DNA from: Anaeromassilibacillus sp. An250
GTDB taxonomy: Bacteria > Bacillota > Clostridia > Oscillospirales > Acutalibacteraceae
Length of the DNA: 64,000 bases
NCBI RefSeq assembly: GCF_002159845.1
Contig: NZ_NFJK01000018.1
Location: 1 to 64,000, forward strand
Reading direction: 5' to 3'
Below, in pieces: positions 1 through 7,367 of the stretch (position 1 is its first letter; each line of letters starts with the position of its first letter). The position numbers and the translations under genes were made by a program. The notes under the pieces are model-generated. The model saw only the letters and a list, made by a program, of their open reading frames with translations. It did not search any database and was not told where the DNA came from.

Positions 1-46
1 AATGAAGTGACCCCGAAAAGTTAGACAATATTTTTGAAGAAATTGC

Positions 47-796
47 TCAAGCAACCGAAAGGGCTTGTTGTCTGTGAAGAGCAGGCGGCAAGCCCTTTAG
101 TTTTATCTTGATTCTGCGGTTATTGTAGTAATCCAGATAGTCCACCAGTTCCTGCTTGAAGTGTTCCAGGGAATCGAATTTTTGCAGGTACAGCAACTCA
201 CTTTTGAGTAAACCAAAGAAATTCTCCATGACGGCATTGTCCAGGCAGTTGCCCTTACGGCTCATGCTCTGGCGAATCCCTTTCCTCCTGATCATGTGTT
301 GGTATTTCTTGTGCTGATACTGCCAGCCTTGATCAGAATGGAGGATCAATCCTGTTCCATCGGGTATCGTCTCAAACGCCTTCTCCAGCATGGAAGTTAT
401 CATACCCAATACTGGCCGGTCAGAGATGGTATAGCTGACCAGATAACCGTTGTGCAAATCCAAAATGGGCGAGAGATACATCTTCTGTCCAAACAGACTG
501 AACTCAGTTACATCGGTCACCCATTTCTGGTTTGGCTTTTCCGCATAGAAGTTCCGGTTTAGCAGATTAGGGGCAATTTTCCCCACTTCGCCCTTGTAAG
601 AATGATATTTCTTGATTCTGACACGGCAAACCAGCCCCAACTCCTTCATAAGCCGCTGGACTGTCTTGTGGTTCATGGAAAATCCACGGTTATGTAACTC
701 AGTTGTGATACGGCGGTATCCGTACCGTCCTTTGTTCTCTTGGTAAATCGCAACAATTTCTGCCTTGACTTCCTTGTATTTGTCCGGAACTATCAT
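47..796 (-). CDS. IS3-family transposase OrfB (DDE integrase domain)
   Basis: This is the catalytic part of the transposase: an HTH_21-like region (ENKGRYGYRRITTELHNRG) followed by an rve integrase core with DDE-type landmarks: WVTDVTEF (first Asp), LHSDQGWQY (second Asp) and DNAVMENFFGLLKSE (Glu). The coordinates start at the first ATG, but the open frame extends upstream to about 900 in the -1 frame of orfA, encoding a typical OrfB N-terminus (AQLPRATFYYHLKR). The functional protein is therefore probably an OrfAB fusion made by frameshift at 895-900, spanning 47-1251. No internal stop is present, so the element may be active. Confidence 0.87.
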   Translation of the reverse strand: MIVPDKYKEVKAEIVAIYQENKGRYGYRRITTELHNRGFSMNHKTVQRLMKELGLVCRVRIKKYHSYKGEVGKIAPNLLNRNFYAEKPNQKWVTDVTEFSLFGQKMYLSPILDLHNGYLVSYTISDRPVLGMITSMLEKAFETIPDGTGLILHSDQGWQYQHKKYQHMIRRKGIRQSMSRKGNCLDNAVMENFFGLLKSELLYLQKFDSLEHFKQELVDYLDYYNNRRIKIKLKGLPPALHRQQALSVA

Positions 797-885
797 CCGC
801 TTCAGATGGTAGTAGAAGGTCGCACGGGGAAGCTGAGCGATTGTGAGCAGAAGGTCCAGCGAGAATTCATGCCTCAGTTTTTGAA

Positions 886-1251
886 CTACCTGCGCTTTTT
901 GCGCTGGCGTCGCTCTTCTTCCAAAACCAAGGCTTGCAAGTTTTTTAAGTAAGCATTTTCTGCACGCAGACGCTGCACTTCGGCAAGCAAGTCCTCTTCT
1001 ACTTTGCTGGGCAGCTTCTTCGGCCTGCCTGTGCTCTTCCGCCCGCGGCGTTCAACTGCAAGGCCTTCCGGGCCTTCTTCCAGATAGATCCGTTCCCAAC
1101 TTTGAATGCGGTCATGTCCTTGGACTTCATAAATTCTGGCGGCCTCCTGATAGCTTAGTCCGTCCTGTATGACCGCCTCTACTACCTGCTTCTTGAATTC
1201 TGGTGTATAGCGTTTGTTTGGTATTCCTTTCGGCATAATAATGCACCCCAC
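886..1251 (-). CDS. IS3-family transposase OrfA (HTH DNA-binding subunit)
   Basis: A 121-residue basic protein. Residues about 14-60 form a helix-turn-helix of the insE/IS150 type (FKKQVVEAVIQDGLSYQEAA), followed by a GRKSTGRPKK linker and a leucine-rich C-terminal helix of the kind that multimerises in IS3 OrfA proteins. OrfA binds the terminal repeats and is also the N-terminal part of the OrfAB transposase made by -1 frameshifting. The gene ends in lysine and arginine codons containing the run AAAAAG (895-900, minus strand), a plausible slippery site just before the stop. Confidence 0.85.
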   Translation of the reverse strand: MGCIIMPKGIPNKRYTPEFKKQVVEAVIQDGLSYQEAARIYEVQGHDRIQSWERIYLEEGPEGLAVERRGRKSTGRPKKLPSKVEEDLLAEVQRLRAENAYLKNLQALVLEEERRQRKKRR

Positions 1252-1387
1252 TTGTTATTCAGTATATCATACTGTCTAACAAATGGGGTGCAGTTCAAAA
1301 TGGTAAAGAGTCCGGATTTTATTTTTGCTATTTTAAAAAGCTCCCTTTAGGCTGGCCCATTTTGAACTATCACACCAAGGTACTTCC

Positions 1388-1416
1388 TTGACGCGCGCAT
1401 TTTTCTATGTTAGAAT
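1388..1416 (+). promoter_or_regulatory. promoter of the marR-MATE operon
   Basis: TTGACG at 1388-1393, a 17-bp spacer and TAGAAT at 1411-1416, about 40 bases before the marR start. Transcription would begin near 1423, inside the dyad listed next. Confidence 0.7.
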
Positions 1417-1434
1417 TAGTCTGTTTGCAGACTA
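1417..1434. promoter_or_regulatory. dyad operator for the MarR regulator
   Basis: Perfect palindrome TAGTCTG-TTTG-CAGACTA directly after the -10 box and over the predicted start of transcription. Its position suggests that the MarR protein encoded just downstream represses its own operon; the pairing is inferred, not shown. Confidence 0.6.
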
Positions 1435-1453
1435 TATAGGAGGCATACCACCA

Positions 1454-1894
1454 ATGAAAATTGCAGAACAAATAAAATTGTATACCACTCTTTGGCAGGA
1501 GACAAACGCTTTATACGAGAAATGGGCGAAAAAGCATGGGCTATCGTATTACGAACTGCTTGTCATCCTGTCTTTGGCAGATAAATCCGCTTGTAAACAA
1601 AAGGACATCTGCCAAGTTTGGCAGCTTCCCAAACAGACCGTCCATACTATTTTAAAAGCGTTTGTGCAACACGGATGGGTTGAACTTACTCCCTGTGAAG
1701 ACGACCGAAGGAATAAAACAATCCGTCTAACGCCAATCGGAGAAAAAAACATCTGTGCAATTGCCGGTGAATTACAGCGCTGCGAACGGGCTGTCTGGAA
1801 AAAGCTCGGTGCGGAGCGGGCAAATGCGTTAATTGAATATACAAGGCGATACAACCAATATTTCCAGGAGGCCGGCCTCAATGAAGATACATAA
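1454..1894 (+). CDS. MarR-family transcriptional regulator
   Basis: A 146-residue winged-helix regulator. The ATG at 1454 follows AGGAGG with about 11 bases of spacing; an open frame reaches further upstream but lies across the promoter, so the longer form is unlikely. Residues about 30-95 carry the MarR fold: HGLSYYELLVILSLAD, then the recognition helix around LPKQTVHTILKAFVQHGWVE, then a wing with the DDRRNKTIRLT motif typical of the family. Its last codons overlap the start of the efflux pump gene, so the two are translationally coupled. The pairing resembles MepR-MepA of staphylococci, in which the regulator responds to the substrates of the pump. Confidence 0.85.
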   Translation: MKIAEQIKLYTTLWQETNALYEKWAKKHGLSYYELLVILSLADKSACKQKDICQVWQLPKQTVHTILKAFVQHGWVELTPCEDDRRNKTIRLTPIGEKNICAIAGELQRCERAVWKKLGAERANALIEYTRRYNQYFQEAGLNEDT

Positions 1895-3206
1895 AGAATT
1901 TTTCCGCTATGTAATCCCGTCTATGCTGGCGTTTGCCCTATCGGGAATCTATGCCATTGCCGACGGCTTTTTTGTGGGGAATGCGCTGGGAGATAACGCC
2001 CTCGCCGCTATCAATATGGCATATCCGCTTACGGCGTTCTTACAAGCCGTGGGCACAGGGATTGGCATGGGCGGCGCTGTCAGCTACACCATCAGCATCG
2101 GGAACAAAAACGAAAAACGTGGCAATCAATTTTTTGGGATGTCCCTCATCCTGCTTGTTTTGGCGGGCATTCTTTTGACCGTGCTATTCTTATTGGGCGC
2201 CCCGGCTGTCCTTCACCTTTTCGGCGCTACCGGCGAAATTGAAACACTGGGAAAGGAATATTTGCTCTATATCAGCTATGGCGCCATTTTCCAGGTATTG
2301 GGGACGGGGCTGGTCCCCTTTATCCGCAACATGGGAAGCTCCGTCACCGCCATGGCTGCCATGGTTGTGGGATTCCTGACCAATATTTTTCTGGACTACT
2401 TGTTTGTATGGGTTCTCCCCTGGGGGATGATGGGCGCGGCAGTTGCCACGGTCATTGGGCAAGCGATGACTTTTTTGGTGTGCGTACTGTTCTTTATTTG
2501 GAAAAAAGCGCGCCCCTGTTTCCAATTTGAAAAGCAACAGTGCTTCTTTACAAAACATGTTCTGAGCGTTGCACTCTCCCCATTCGGGTTGACCTTTTCT
2601 CCCAATATTACCTTGATTCTGGTCAATAAGAGCGCAGCCCTATTCGGCGGCACAATGGCTGTCACCTGCTATGCCACCGTCAGCTACATTTCCTGTGTGG
2701 TGATGCTCCTCCTGCAAGGCGTCAGCGACGGCAGCCAGCCGCTGATCAGCCTCGCCTATGGAGAGGGGGATCTCCCTCGCGCAAAAGCTGTGCGCAATCT
2801 GGGGTACCAATTCGCCGGGGTTGTGTCGGCAATCTGCATGGCCGTCCTGTTCTTTACGCGGGAAAACGCCGCAAAAATCTTCGGCGCTTCCCCGCAGGTA
2901 ACGCAGGAGGTCGCGCGTATCCTACCTATCTTTATCGTGGGGTTCCTGTTTGCCAGTATTTCCAGGGTAACAACAGCCTTTTTCTATGCAGTCAATCAGA
3001 ATGTACGCGCATATCTGCTAATCTATGGGGAACCTCTGCTTTTATTACTCCTGCTGCTCGTCCTTCCAGCCGCCATTGGAATCCAAGGGACCTGGCTGGC
3101 AGTCCCGATCTCTCAGATCATAACCGCAGCGGCCAGCCTTCTCCTGATTTGGAAAGAAAAGCAGCATACAACCAAAACGGCGCTCACGGACTCCCAGAAC
3201 AGTTGA
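1881..3206 (+). CDS. MATE-family multidrug efflux transporter
   Basis: A 441-residue inner-membrane protein with about twelve hydrophobic segments in two related halves, as expected for a MATE cation/drug antiporter (usual length 440-460). The N-terminal half has the family pattern around FRYVIPSMLAFALSGIYAIAD and GDNALAAINMAYP. The ATG at 1881 follows AGGAGG at 1867-1872 and overlaps the marR end by 14 bases. The substrate cannot be read from sequence; co-transcription with marR suggests cationic toxicants. The 3' end overlaps the convergent metallopeptidase gene by 23 bases. Confidence 0.88.
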   Translation: MKIHKEFFRYVIPSMLAFALSGIYAIADGFFVGNALGDNALAAINMAYPLTAFLQAVGTGIGMGGAVSYTISIGNKNEKRGNQFFGMSLILLVLAGILLTVLFLLGAPAVLHLFGATGEIETLGKEYLLYISYGAIFQVLGTGLVPFIRNMGSSVTAMAAMVVGFLTNIFLDYLFVWVLPWGMMGAAVATVIGQAMTFLVCVLFFIWKKARPCFQFEKQQCFFTKHVLSVALSPFGLTFSPNITLILVNKSAALFGGTMAVTCYATVSYISCVVMLLLQGVSDGSQPLISLAYGEGDLPRAKAVRNLGYQFAGVVSAICMAVLFFTRENAAKIFGASPQVTQEVARILPIFIVGFLFASISRVTTAFFYAVNQNVRAYLLIYGEPLLLLLLLLVLPAAIGIQGTWLAVPISQIITAAASLLLIWKEKQHTTKTALTDSQNS

Positions 3207-3912
3207 TCTTCTGCTCGCGTAAAAGCTGTTTGCGTTCCCGGTGATCCGGCATGACCGCATCCAACACCGCATAAAACGCGGGAGAATGATTGGGCTGCAC
3301 CAAATGGGCCAGCTCATGCGCGATCACATACTCGACGCAGGGAACCGGCGCTTGGGCCAGATAGAGATTCAGCGTCACCGCGCGTTTTTGCGGGGAACAG
3401 CTCCCCCATCGCGTTTTCATCCGCCGGATGCGAAAGGCGGGCATCGGGATTCGATAGGCTTGAAAAAGCGGATAAACGCGCTTTGCCGCCGCTTCAAAGA
3501 GATCCCTGCACAAGCCGCCGTACCAAGCCTCAAACACCTTTTTGCGTTGGGATTCGTTTTCGGGGTTTCGTAAAAAGAGTACAATCTCTTCCCCTTGGAT
3601 GGCCGCCCGGTCCCGGTCGGAGGGTTCTATCCGAAGCCGGTACCTCCGCCCTAAAAGGCACACAGGTTCTCCCGCCGCATAAACGCGGGGCATCTGTGGT
3701 TCCTCAGAACGGCTGGCATAATACGCCTTCGCGCGGGCAATCCAATCGGCCTTTTTTTGAACAATCCGGTCCACTTCCGCCGCTCCGACCCGGCGGCTGG
3801 CAGAAACCTGTACCACGCCTCCCGAAACGACCCGGATATTTACATTCTTGACTTTTTTATAGTGTAGCTGGTACTGCAATGGTTCCCCGTTGCATAAGAC
3901 CGTTCGTTCCAT
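3184..3912 (-). CDS. YgjP-like zinc metallopeptidase (DUF45/M48-type)
   Basis: A 242-residue protein with the YgjP/WSS1-like zincin signature. The C-terminal third holds MKTRWGSCS, then HELAHLVQPNHSPAFY, the HExxH zinc motif with a downstream NHSpxF element typical of the family. The N-terminal part is beta-rich (VKNVNIRVVSGGVVQVSAS). Start choice: the consensus promoter at 3956-3984 lies after the longer possible starts, so the ATG at 3912 behind AAAGGATG is preferred. Members are cytoplasmic putative proteases; the substrate is unknown. Confidence 0.8.
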   Translation of the reverse strand: MERTVLCNGEPLQYQLHYKKVKNVNIRVVSGGVVQVSASRRVGAAEVDRIVQKKADWIARAKAYYASRSEEPQMPRVYAAGEPVCLLGRRYRLRIEPSDRDRAAIQGEEIVLFLRNPENESQRKKVFEAWYGGLCRDLFEAAAKRVYPLFQAYRIPMPAFRIRRMKTRWGSCSPQKRAVTLNLYLAQAPVPCVEYVIAHELAHLVQPNHSPAFYAVLDAVMPDHRERKQLLREQKINCSGSP

Positions 3913-3955
3913 CTTCAACCGCTCATCCTTTTCATTGACAGTTCCCTTCGAACCC

Positions 3956-3984
3956 ATTATAATCAATCTCAATTGCAGATGCAA
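3956..3984 (-). promoter_or_regulatory. promoter of the YgjP-like metallopeptidase gene
   Basis: Minus-strand TTGCAT (3984-3979), a 17-bp spacer and TATAAT (3961-3956). It excludes the upstream in-frame ATGs of the metallopeptidase gene. Confidence 0.72.
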
Positions 3985-4033
3985 TTTGCGTGGCGTCTGC
4001 CGGTTCCATTGAAATGTGAATGGAGGGAAAAAG

Positions 4034-4759
4034 ATGCCGTCCGTTTCTATCCAATATCTATACCACAGCGGATTCGCGGTCGAAACCGCGTCCCACCTGT
4101 TTATTTTCGATTACTACTTGGATACACCGCGCGGCTGTGGGCCGGACCAGGGAGTTGTCTCCCCTTCGATGCTGCAAGGCCGCGACGTGGTTGTCTTCGT
4201 ATCCCATAGCCACGGCGACCACTACAATCCAGCCATTTTCCAATGGCGTAAAGGAAATCCACAGATTCGCTATATCCTTGCGGATGAAATTGCAACAAAA
4301 GAAGACGTCCTTTCCGTTAAAGCAGGCAAAACCTACCCGCTTGGCGGCCTGGAGGTGCGCACCTTGGATTCCACCGATTTAGGCGTCGCTTTCCTGGTCA
4401 AGGCGGACGGGCTTTGCCTGTATCACGCCGGGGACCTCAACTGGTGGCACTGGAACGACGAACCGGAGGAAGCCAATCGCGCGATGGCCCGCCGGTATCA
4501 ACAACAGATCGACTCCTTAAAGGGGGAATCCATCGACATCGCTTTCATCCCGGTCGATCCACGCCAGGAGGAAAATGCCCTATTGGGATTGGACTATTTC
4601 ATGAAGCAGGTGGGCGCCCGTTGGATCGTCCCCATGCACTTTGGGTCCAATGGTTCCATCTTTGAACGCATTAACCACGACCCCCGCACAGCCTCCTATC
4701 GGGATCGTATTTTGCAGATTTCCCACCGGGGCCAGCGTTTCCAGATTTCCATTCCTTAA
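4034..4759 (+). CDS. metallo-beta-lactamase-fold hydrolase (UlaG-like)
   Basis: A 241-residue protein with the metal-binding motif SHSHGDH at about residues 60-66, followed by the downstream histidine (YHAGDLNWWHW) and PMHFGSNG near the C-terminus, the pattern of UlaG/YtnP-type hydrolases without extra domains. The ATG at 4034 follows GGAGGG with ideal spacing; the ATG 18 bases upstream lacks a site. Monocistronic, closed by a strong terminator. The substrate is unknown; lactonase or phosphodiesterase activity would fit the family. Confidence 0.8.
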   Translation: MPSVSIQYLYHSGFAVETASHLFIFDYYLDTPRGCGPDQGVVSPSMLQGRDVVVFVSHSHGDHYNPAIFQWRKGNPQIRYILADEIATKEDVLSVKAGKTYPLGGLEVRTLDSTDLGVAFLVKADGLCLYHAGDLNWWHWNDEPEEANRAMARRYQQQIDSLKGESIDIAFIPVDPRQEENALLGLDYFMKQVGARWIVPMHFGSNGSIFERINHDPRTASYRDRILQISHRGQRFQISIP

Positions 4760-4768
4760 ATCAAACGA

Positions 4769-4811
4769 CAATCCGCCATGGGCTTTGATTCTTGCCCATG
4801 GCGGATTTTTT
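4769..4811 (+). terminator. intrinsic terminator after the MBL-fold hydrolase
   Basis: A 13-bp stem, ATCCGCCATGGGC (4771-4783) with GCCCATGGCGGAT (4794-4806), followed by T7. Confidence 0.92.
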
Positions 4812-4945
4812 GCATCTATCTCGCGCAAACGCCCCTTCAATCTTCATTTATTTGAAAAAGCCATTCTCTTTCAGCCGTGACCGCAAGATACACGGAGAAC
4901 GCTGCCGCTTCTCCCGGCCTTACGATGCGGAATATCGTTCCGTTT

Positions 4946-5728
4946 CTACAACCCAAAATGATGGATCGCACGCTTTAACGAATGGTCGAAGAAGAAAAAG
5001 TCGTGCCCTCCCGGCCATTCCTCATATTGAAAATCAAAGCCCAGGGGTTCCATCTCTTTTCGGAATTGCGTGTGGGATGGCTGGAATGAATCACTGCTGC
5101 CACAGGTCATATAGATTGCTGGCTTGCTCTCCTTATTTTGAAACCGCTTTGCCAACTCCAATAACTCGTATTCCGGCTTCCACTCCAGTTCTTCGCCAAA
5201 GATTGCGAGGAAGTCCAGGTATAGCTGCTCCCCATACTGCTCAATAAACGCCTGCTTGCCTCCAGGTTTTTGCTGCTCTGCAAGGCCATCTTTCAAAAAA
5301 AGGCAGGCGGAAGAAAACGCCCCGCACATCCCGTATTGCTCGGGCCGGGACAACGCGCACTTGAGCGCGCCATATCCACCCATGGATGCGCCCAGAATGG
5401 CCGTATCCTCCCGGCGGGCGGAGATCTGAAAGACCGCTTTGCAAAGCTGCGGCAATTCTTCCACCAAATACGTAAAGTAGCGCGGGCCATGCCGCATATC
5501 GCTGTAAAAGCTTCTGGCCGCGTCCGGAAGAATAAAAATCGTGCGCCCTTCCCGCGCATAGACCGGAAGCATGGAATCGTCCACCCAAGTTGCGCTATCA
5601 CCGCACAAGCCGTGCAGAAGATACGCCACTTTATAGGGACCGCCTTCCTGCAAATTGCCGGGCGTCACAATGGTGATCCCAGTGTCCTTCCCCAAGATGT
5701 TGGAAAAGACGGTTCCGCGTAAAATCAT
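4946..5728 (-). CDS. alpha/beta-hydrolase esterase (tributyrin esterase/esterase D type)
   Basis: A 260-residue serine hydrolase of the esterase D/EstA family. Visible are the oxyanion region LLHGLCGDSATW (about residues 37-48), the nucleophile elbow GASMGGYGALKCAL, a likely Asp in CGSSDSF and the His in GGHDFFFF near the C-terminus. No signal peptide, so it is cytoplasmic. The ATG at 5728 follows AAAGGAGGG. Relatives hydrolyse short-chain acyl or acetyl esters or S-formylglutathione; the exact substrate is unknown. It lies downstream of the cobalamin operon but is separated by about 170 bases and a hairpin, so it is probably independent. Confidence 0.85.
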   Translation of the reverse strand: MILRGTVFSNILGKDTGITIVTPGNLQEGGPYKVAYLLHGLCGDSATWVDDSMLPVYAREGRTIFILPDAARSFYSDMRHGPRYFTYLVEELPQLCKAVFQISARREDTAILGASMGGYGALKCALSRPEQYGMCGAFSSACLFLKDGLAEQQKPGGKQAFIEQYGEQLYLDFLAIFGEELEWKPEYELLELAKRFQNKESKPAIYMTCGSSDSFQPSHTQFRKEMEPLGFDFQYEEWPGGHDFFFFDHSLKRAIHHFGL

Positions 5729-5830
5729 CGAAAGATTCCCTCCTTTACGGGTTTCCTTTTCATGTTTGTATATCGTTTCCGCCTCAAAACGGCTATGGGA
5801 ATCCCAACATCTATTTCAGGCGTATGTATT

Positions 5831-5867
5831 GGGTTTTCACAGAGAATTTCTTTGCCCTGTGAAACCC
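5831..5867. terminator. hairpin between cbiK and the esterase gene
   Basis: GGGTTTTCACAG pairs with CTGTGAAACCC around a 14-base loop. It lies about 30 bases beyond the cbiK stop but lacks a clear T-tract on either strand, so termination of the cobalamin operon here is only likely. Confidence 0.4.
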
Positions 5868-5895
5868 GCAAAAGAAAACCAGTCTCTTTACTTCT

Positions 5896-6678
5896 TTATT
5901 GCAGTTGTTCCGCCGCTTGCCTCGCATGGGCGGCGTAAACCGCACGGATGCCCGGATATTCCCCCAGCCCCTTCAGGATAGCCTGCACCGGATACCCTCG
6001 CTCTTCAAAAGCTGCCTTCCAGGAATGGCGCTCCCCGGCCATATCGTTGCGCGCATGTTCACCCGCGACAACCATCAGCGGTGCAATGGTCACCTTTTGC
6101 GGCTTTAAGCGGTCCACCTGGCGGAGCACTGACGAAAGCCCGGGGTAGGATTCCACCGTCCCCACAAAAATATTACAGGCGCCGTGATCGTGAAAGACAT
6201 ATTCCAATGCGGCATAGGCCGTGTTCGCGCTGTGCCTTGTCCCATGTCCCACCAATACAAGCGCTTCTTCCGAAGAAAGGCCGGAAAATTCCGCTTCAAT
6301 GGCGCGAGCTACCGCTTCGAGATCTTCCTGCGATGTCAAAAGCGGAGTGCCACAGACAAGCTGGTCAAACCAATGCGCACATTTTTCCGCTTCGCGCACC
6401 ATCGTCTCCTGCTCTTCCCCGTTGACCACATAAGTGGATTGGCACACCACCCGGGAAACGCTTTCCTCCCGCAGCTGCCCCAACGCCTGCCAAAGATTGG
6501 CCGTAGGCTCTCCTGCTGCCGCCAGCTTTCGCAGAATGGTCGGGCTTGTGAGGGCGCGCCGCACCTCCCAGCCTGGAAACCCTTCCCGCATGGCCTGTTC
6601 AATCGCACCAATCGTCTTATCCCGTGTCTCTGTGTGAACCGTGCCAAAACTCACCGCTAAAATTGCATTCCTGCTCAC
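5896..6678 (-). CDS. cbiK: sirohydrochlorin cobaltochelatase CbiK
   Basis: Inserts Co(II) into sirohydrochlorin, the committing step of the anaerobic cobalamin route. The 260-residue class II chelatase has AILAVSFGT at the N-terminus and two metal-ligand histidines: VGHGTRHS (His145) and VVAGEHARND (His208). The numbering matches the known Salmonella enzyme only if the GTG at 6678, behind AAGGAG with 7-base spacing, is used. An ATG at 6738, which overlaps the cbiC stop as ATGA and has AGGGGGA upstream, would add 20 residues with no family match. Last gene of the operon. Confidence 0.88.
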   Translation of the reverse strand: MSRNAILAVSFGTVHTETRDKTIGAIEQAMREGFPGWEVRRALTSPTILRKLAAAGEPTANLWQALGQLREESVSRVVCQSTYVVNGEEQETMVREAEKCAHWFDQLVCGTPLLTSQEDLEAVARAIEAEFSGLSSEEALVLVGHGTRHSANTAYAALEYVFHDHGACNIFVGTVESYPGLSSVLRQVDRLKPQKVTIAPLMVVAGEHARNDMAGERHSWKAAFEERGYPVQAILKGLGEYPGIRAVYAAHARQAAEQLQ

Positions 6679-6734
6679 GGTATCGCTCCTTTCCAATGTT
6701 GCTGCGTCATTTACTACAATGGTTTCTGTAACGT

Positions 6735-7367
6735 TCATAGGGTTCGTCCCCCTGCCAGATAGAGCAGCGCATTGCAGATCGCGGCCGCCACATTGCTGCC
6801 GCCTTTTCTGCCGCGCGCGACAATATGGGGGACTTCACTCTGTAAAAACAGCTCTTTGGCCTCTACCACATGGACAAATCCCACGGGCACGCCGATCACC
6901 AGCTCGGGAGAGATTTTCCCCTCACGGGTCAATTCGTACAAGCGGGCGAGCGCCGTGGGCGCATTGCCGATTGCAACGACCAAAGGCCTATGTAAAGAAG
7001 CCGCCCGCTCCATGCTGACGCTGGCGCGAGTGACGCCGCGGGCCTTTGCCTCGCGCGCGACCTCCTCATCGGATATGAAGCAAAACGCCTCTCCACCAAA
7101 GCGGGCGAGGGCCCTCTTGTTGATTCCCGCACGCGCCATCTCTGTGTCGGTTACAATGCACGCGCCGTCCTTTAGGGCCTTGACGCCCTTTTCCACCGCC
7201 TGCTCGGAAAAACACAAGTTTTCCACATAGTCAAAATCCGCCGTGGTGTGGATGACACGCTTTATGACAGGGGCCTGTACCGGATTGAGTACCTGCTCCC
7301 CCAGTTCTTCTTCGATGATAGCGAAACTGCGCTGTTCAATTTCTTCTGGCAAGATGGTTTCAAACAT
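6735..7367 (-). CDS. cbiC: cobalt-precorrin-8 methylmutase CbiC
   Basis: Moves the C11 methyl group to C12, converting cobalt-precorrin-8 to cobyrinate. The 210-residue protein has the family's VIHTTADFDYVENLCFS region (catalytic His at about residue 40), GACIVTDTEMARAGI, and VGVPVGFVHVVEAKE, GRKGGSN near the C-terminus. The ATG at 7367 follows AGGGGGAG and overlaps the end of cbiP by 8 bases; an upstream ATG would add 14 residues that belong to the cbiP frame region. Cytoplasmic. Confidence 0.92.
   Translation of the reverse strand: MFETILPEEIEQRSFAIIEEELGEQVLNPVQAPVIKRVIHTTADFDYVENLCFSEQAVEKGVKALKDGACIVTDTEMARAGINKRALARFGGEAFCFISDEEVAREAKARGVTRASVSMERAASLHRPLVVAIGNAPTALARLYELTREGKISPELVIGVPVGFVHVVEAKELFLQSEVPHIVARGRKGGSNVAAAICNALLYLAGGRTL

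Larger units (their letters stand above)
3..1297 (-). mobile_element. IS3-family insertion sequence (IS150-like), complete
   Basis: About 1.3 kb with imperfect 25-bp terminal inverted repeats. The left end at 3-27 begins TGAAGTGACCCC and closes GTTAGACA; the right end at 1273-1297, read on the minus strand, begins TGAACTGCACCCC and closes GTTAGACA. Between them lie orfA and orfB in the usual IS3 order. The left flank is only two bases long, so the target duplication cannot be judged. Assignment to the IS150 group is inferred from the OrfA type and the 5'-TG ends. Confidence 0.88.
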
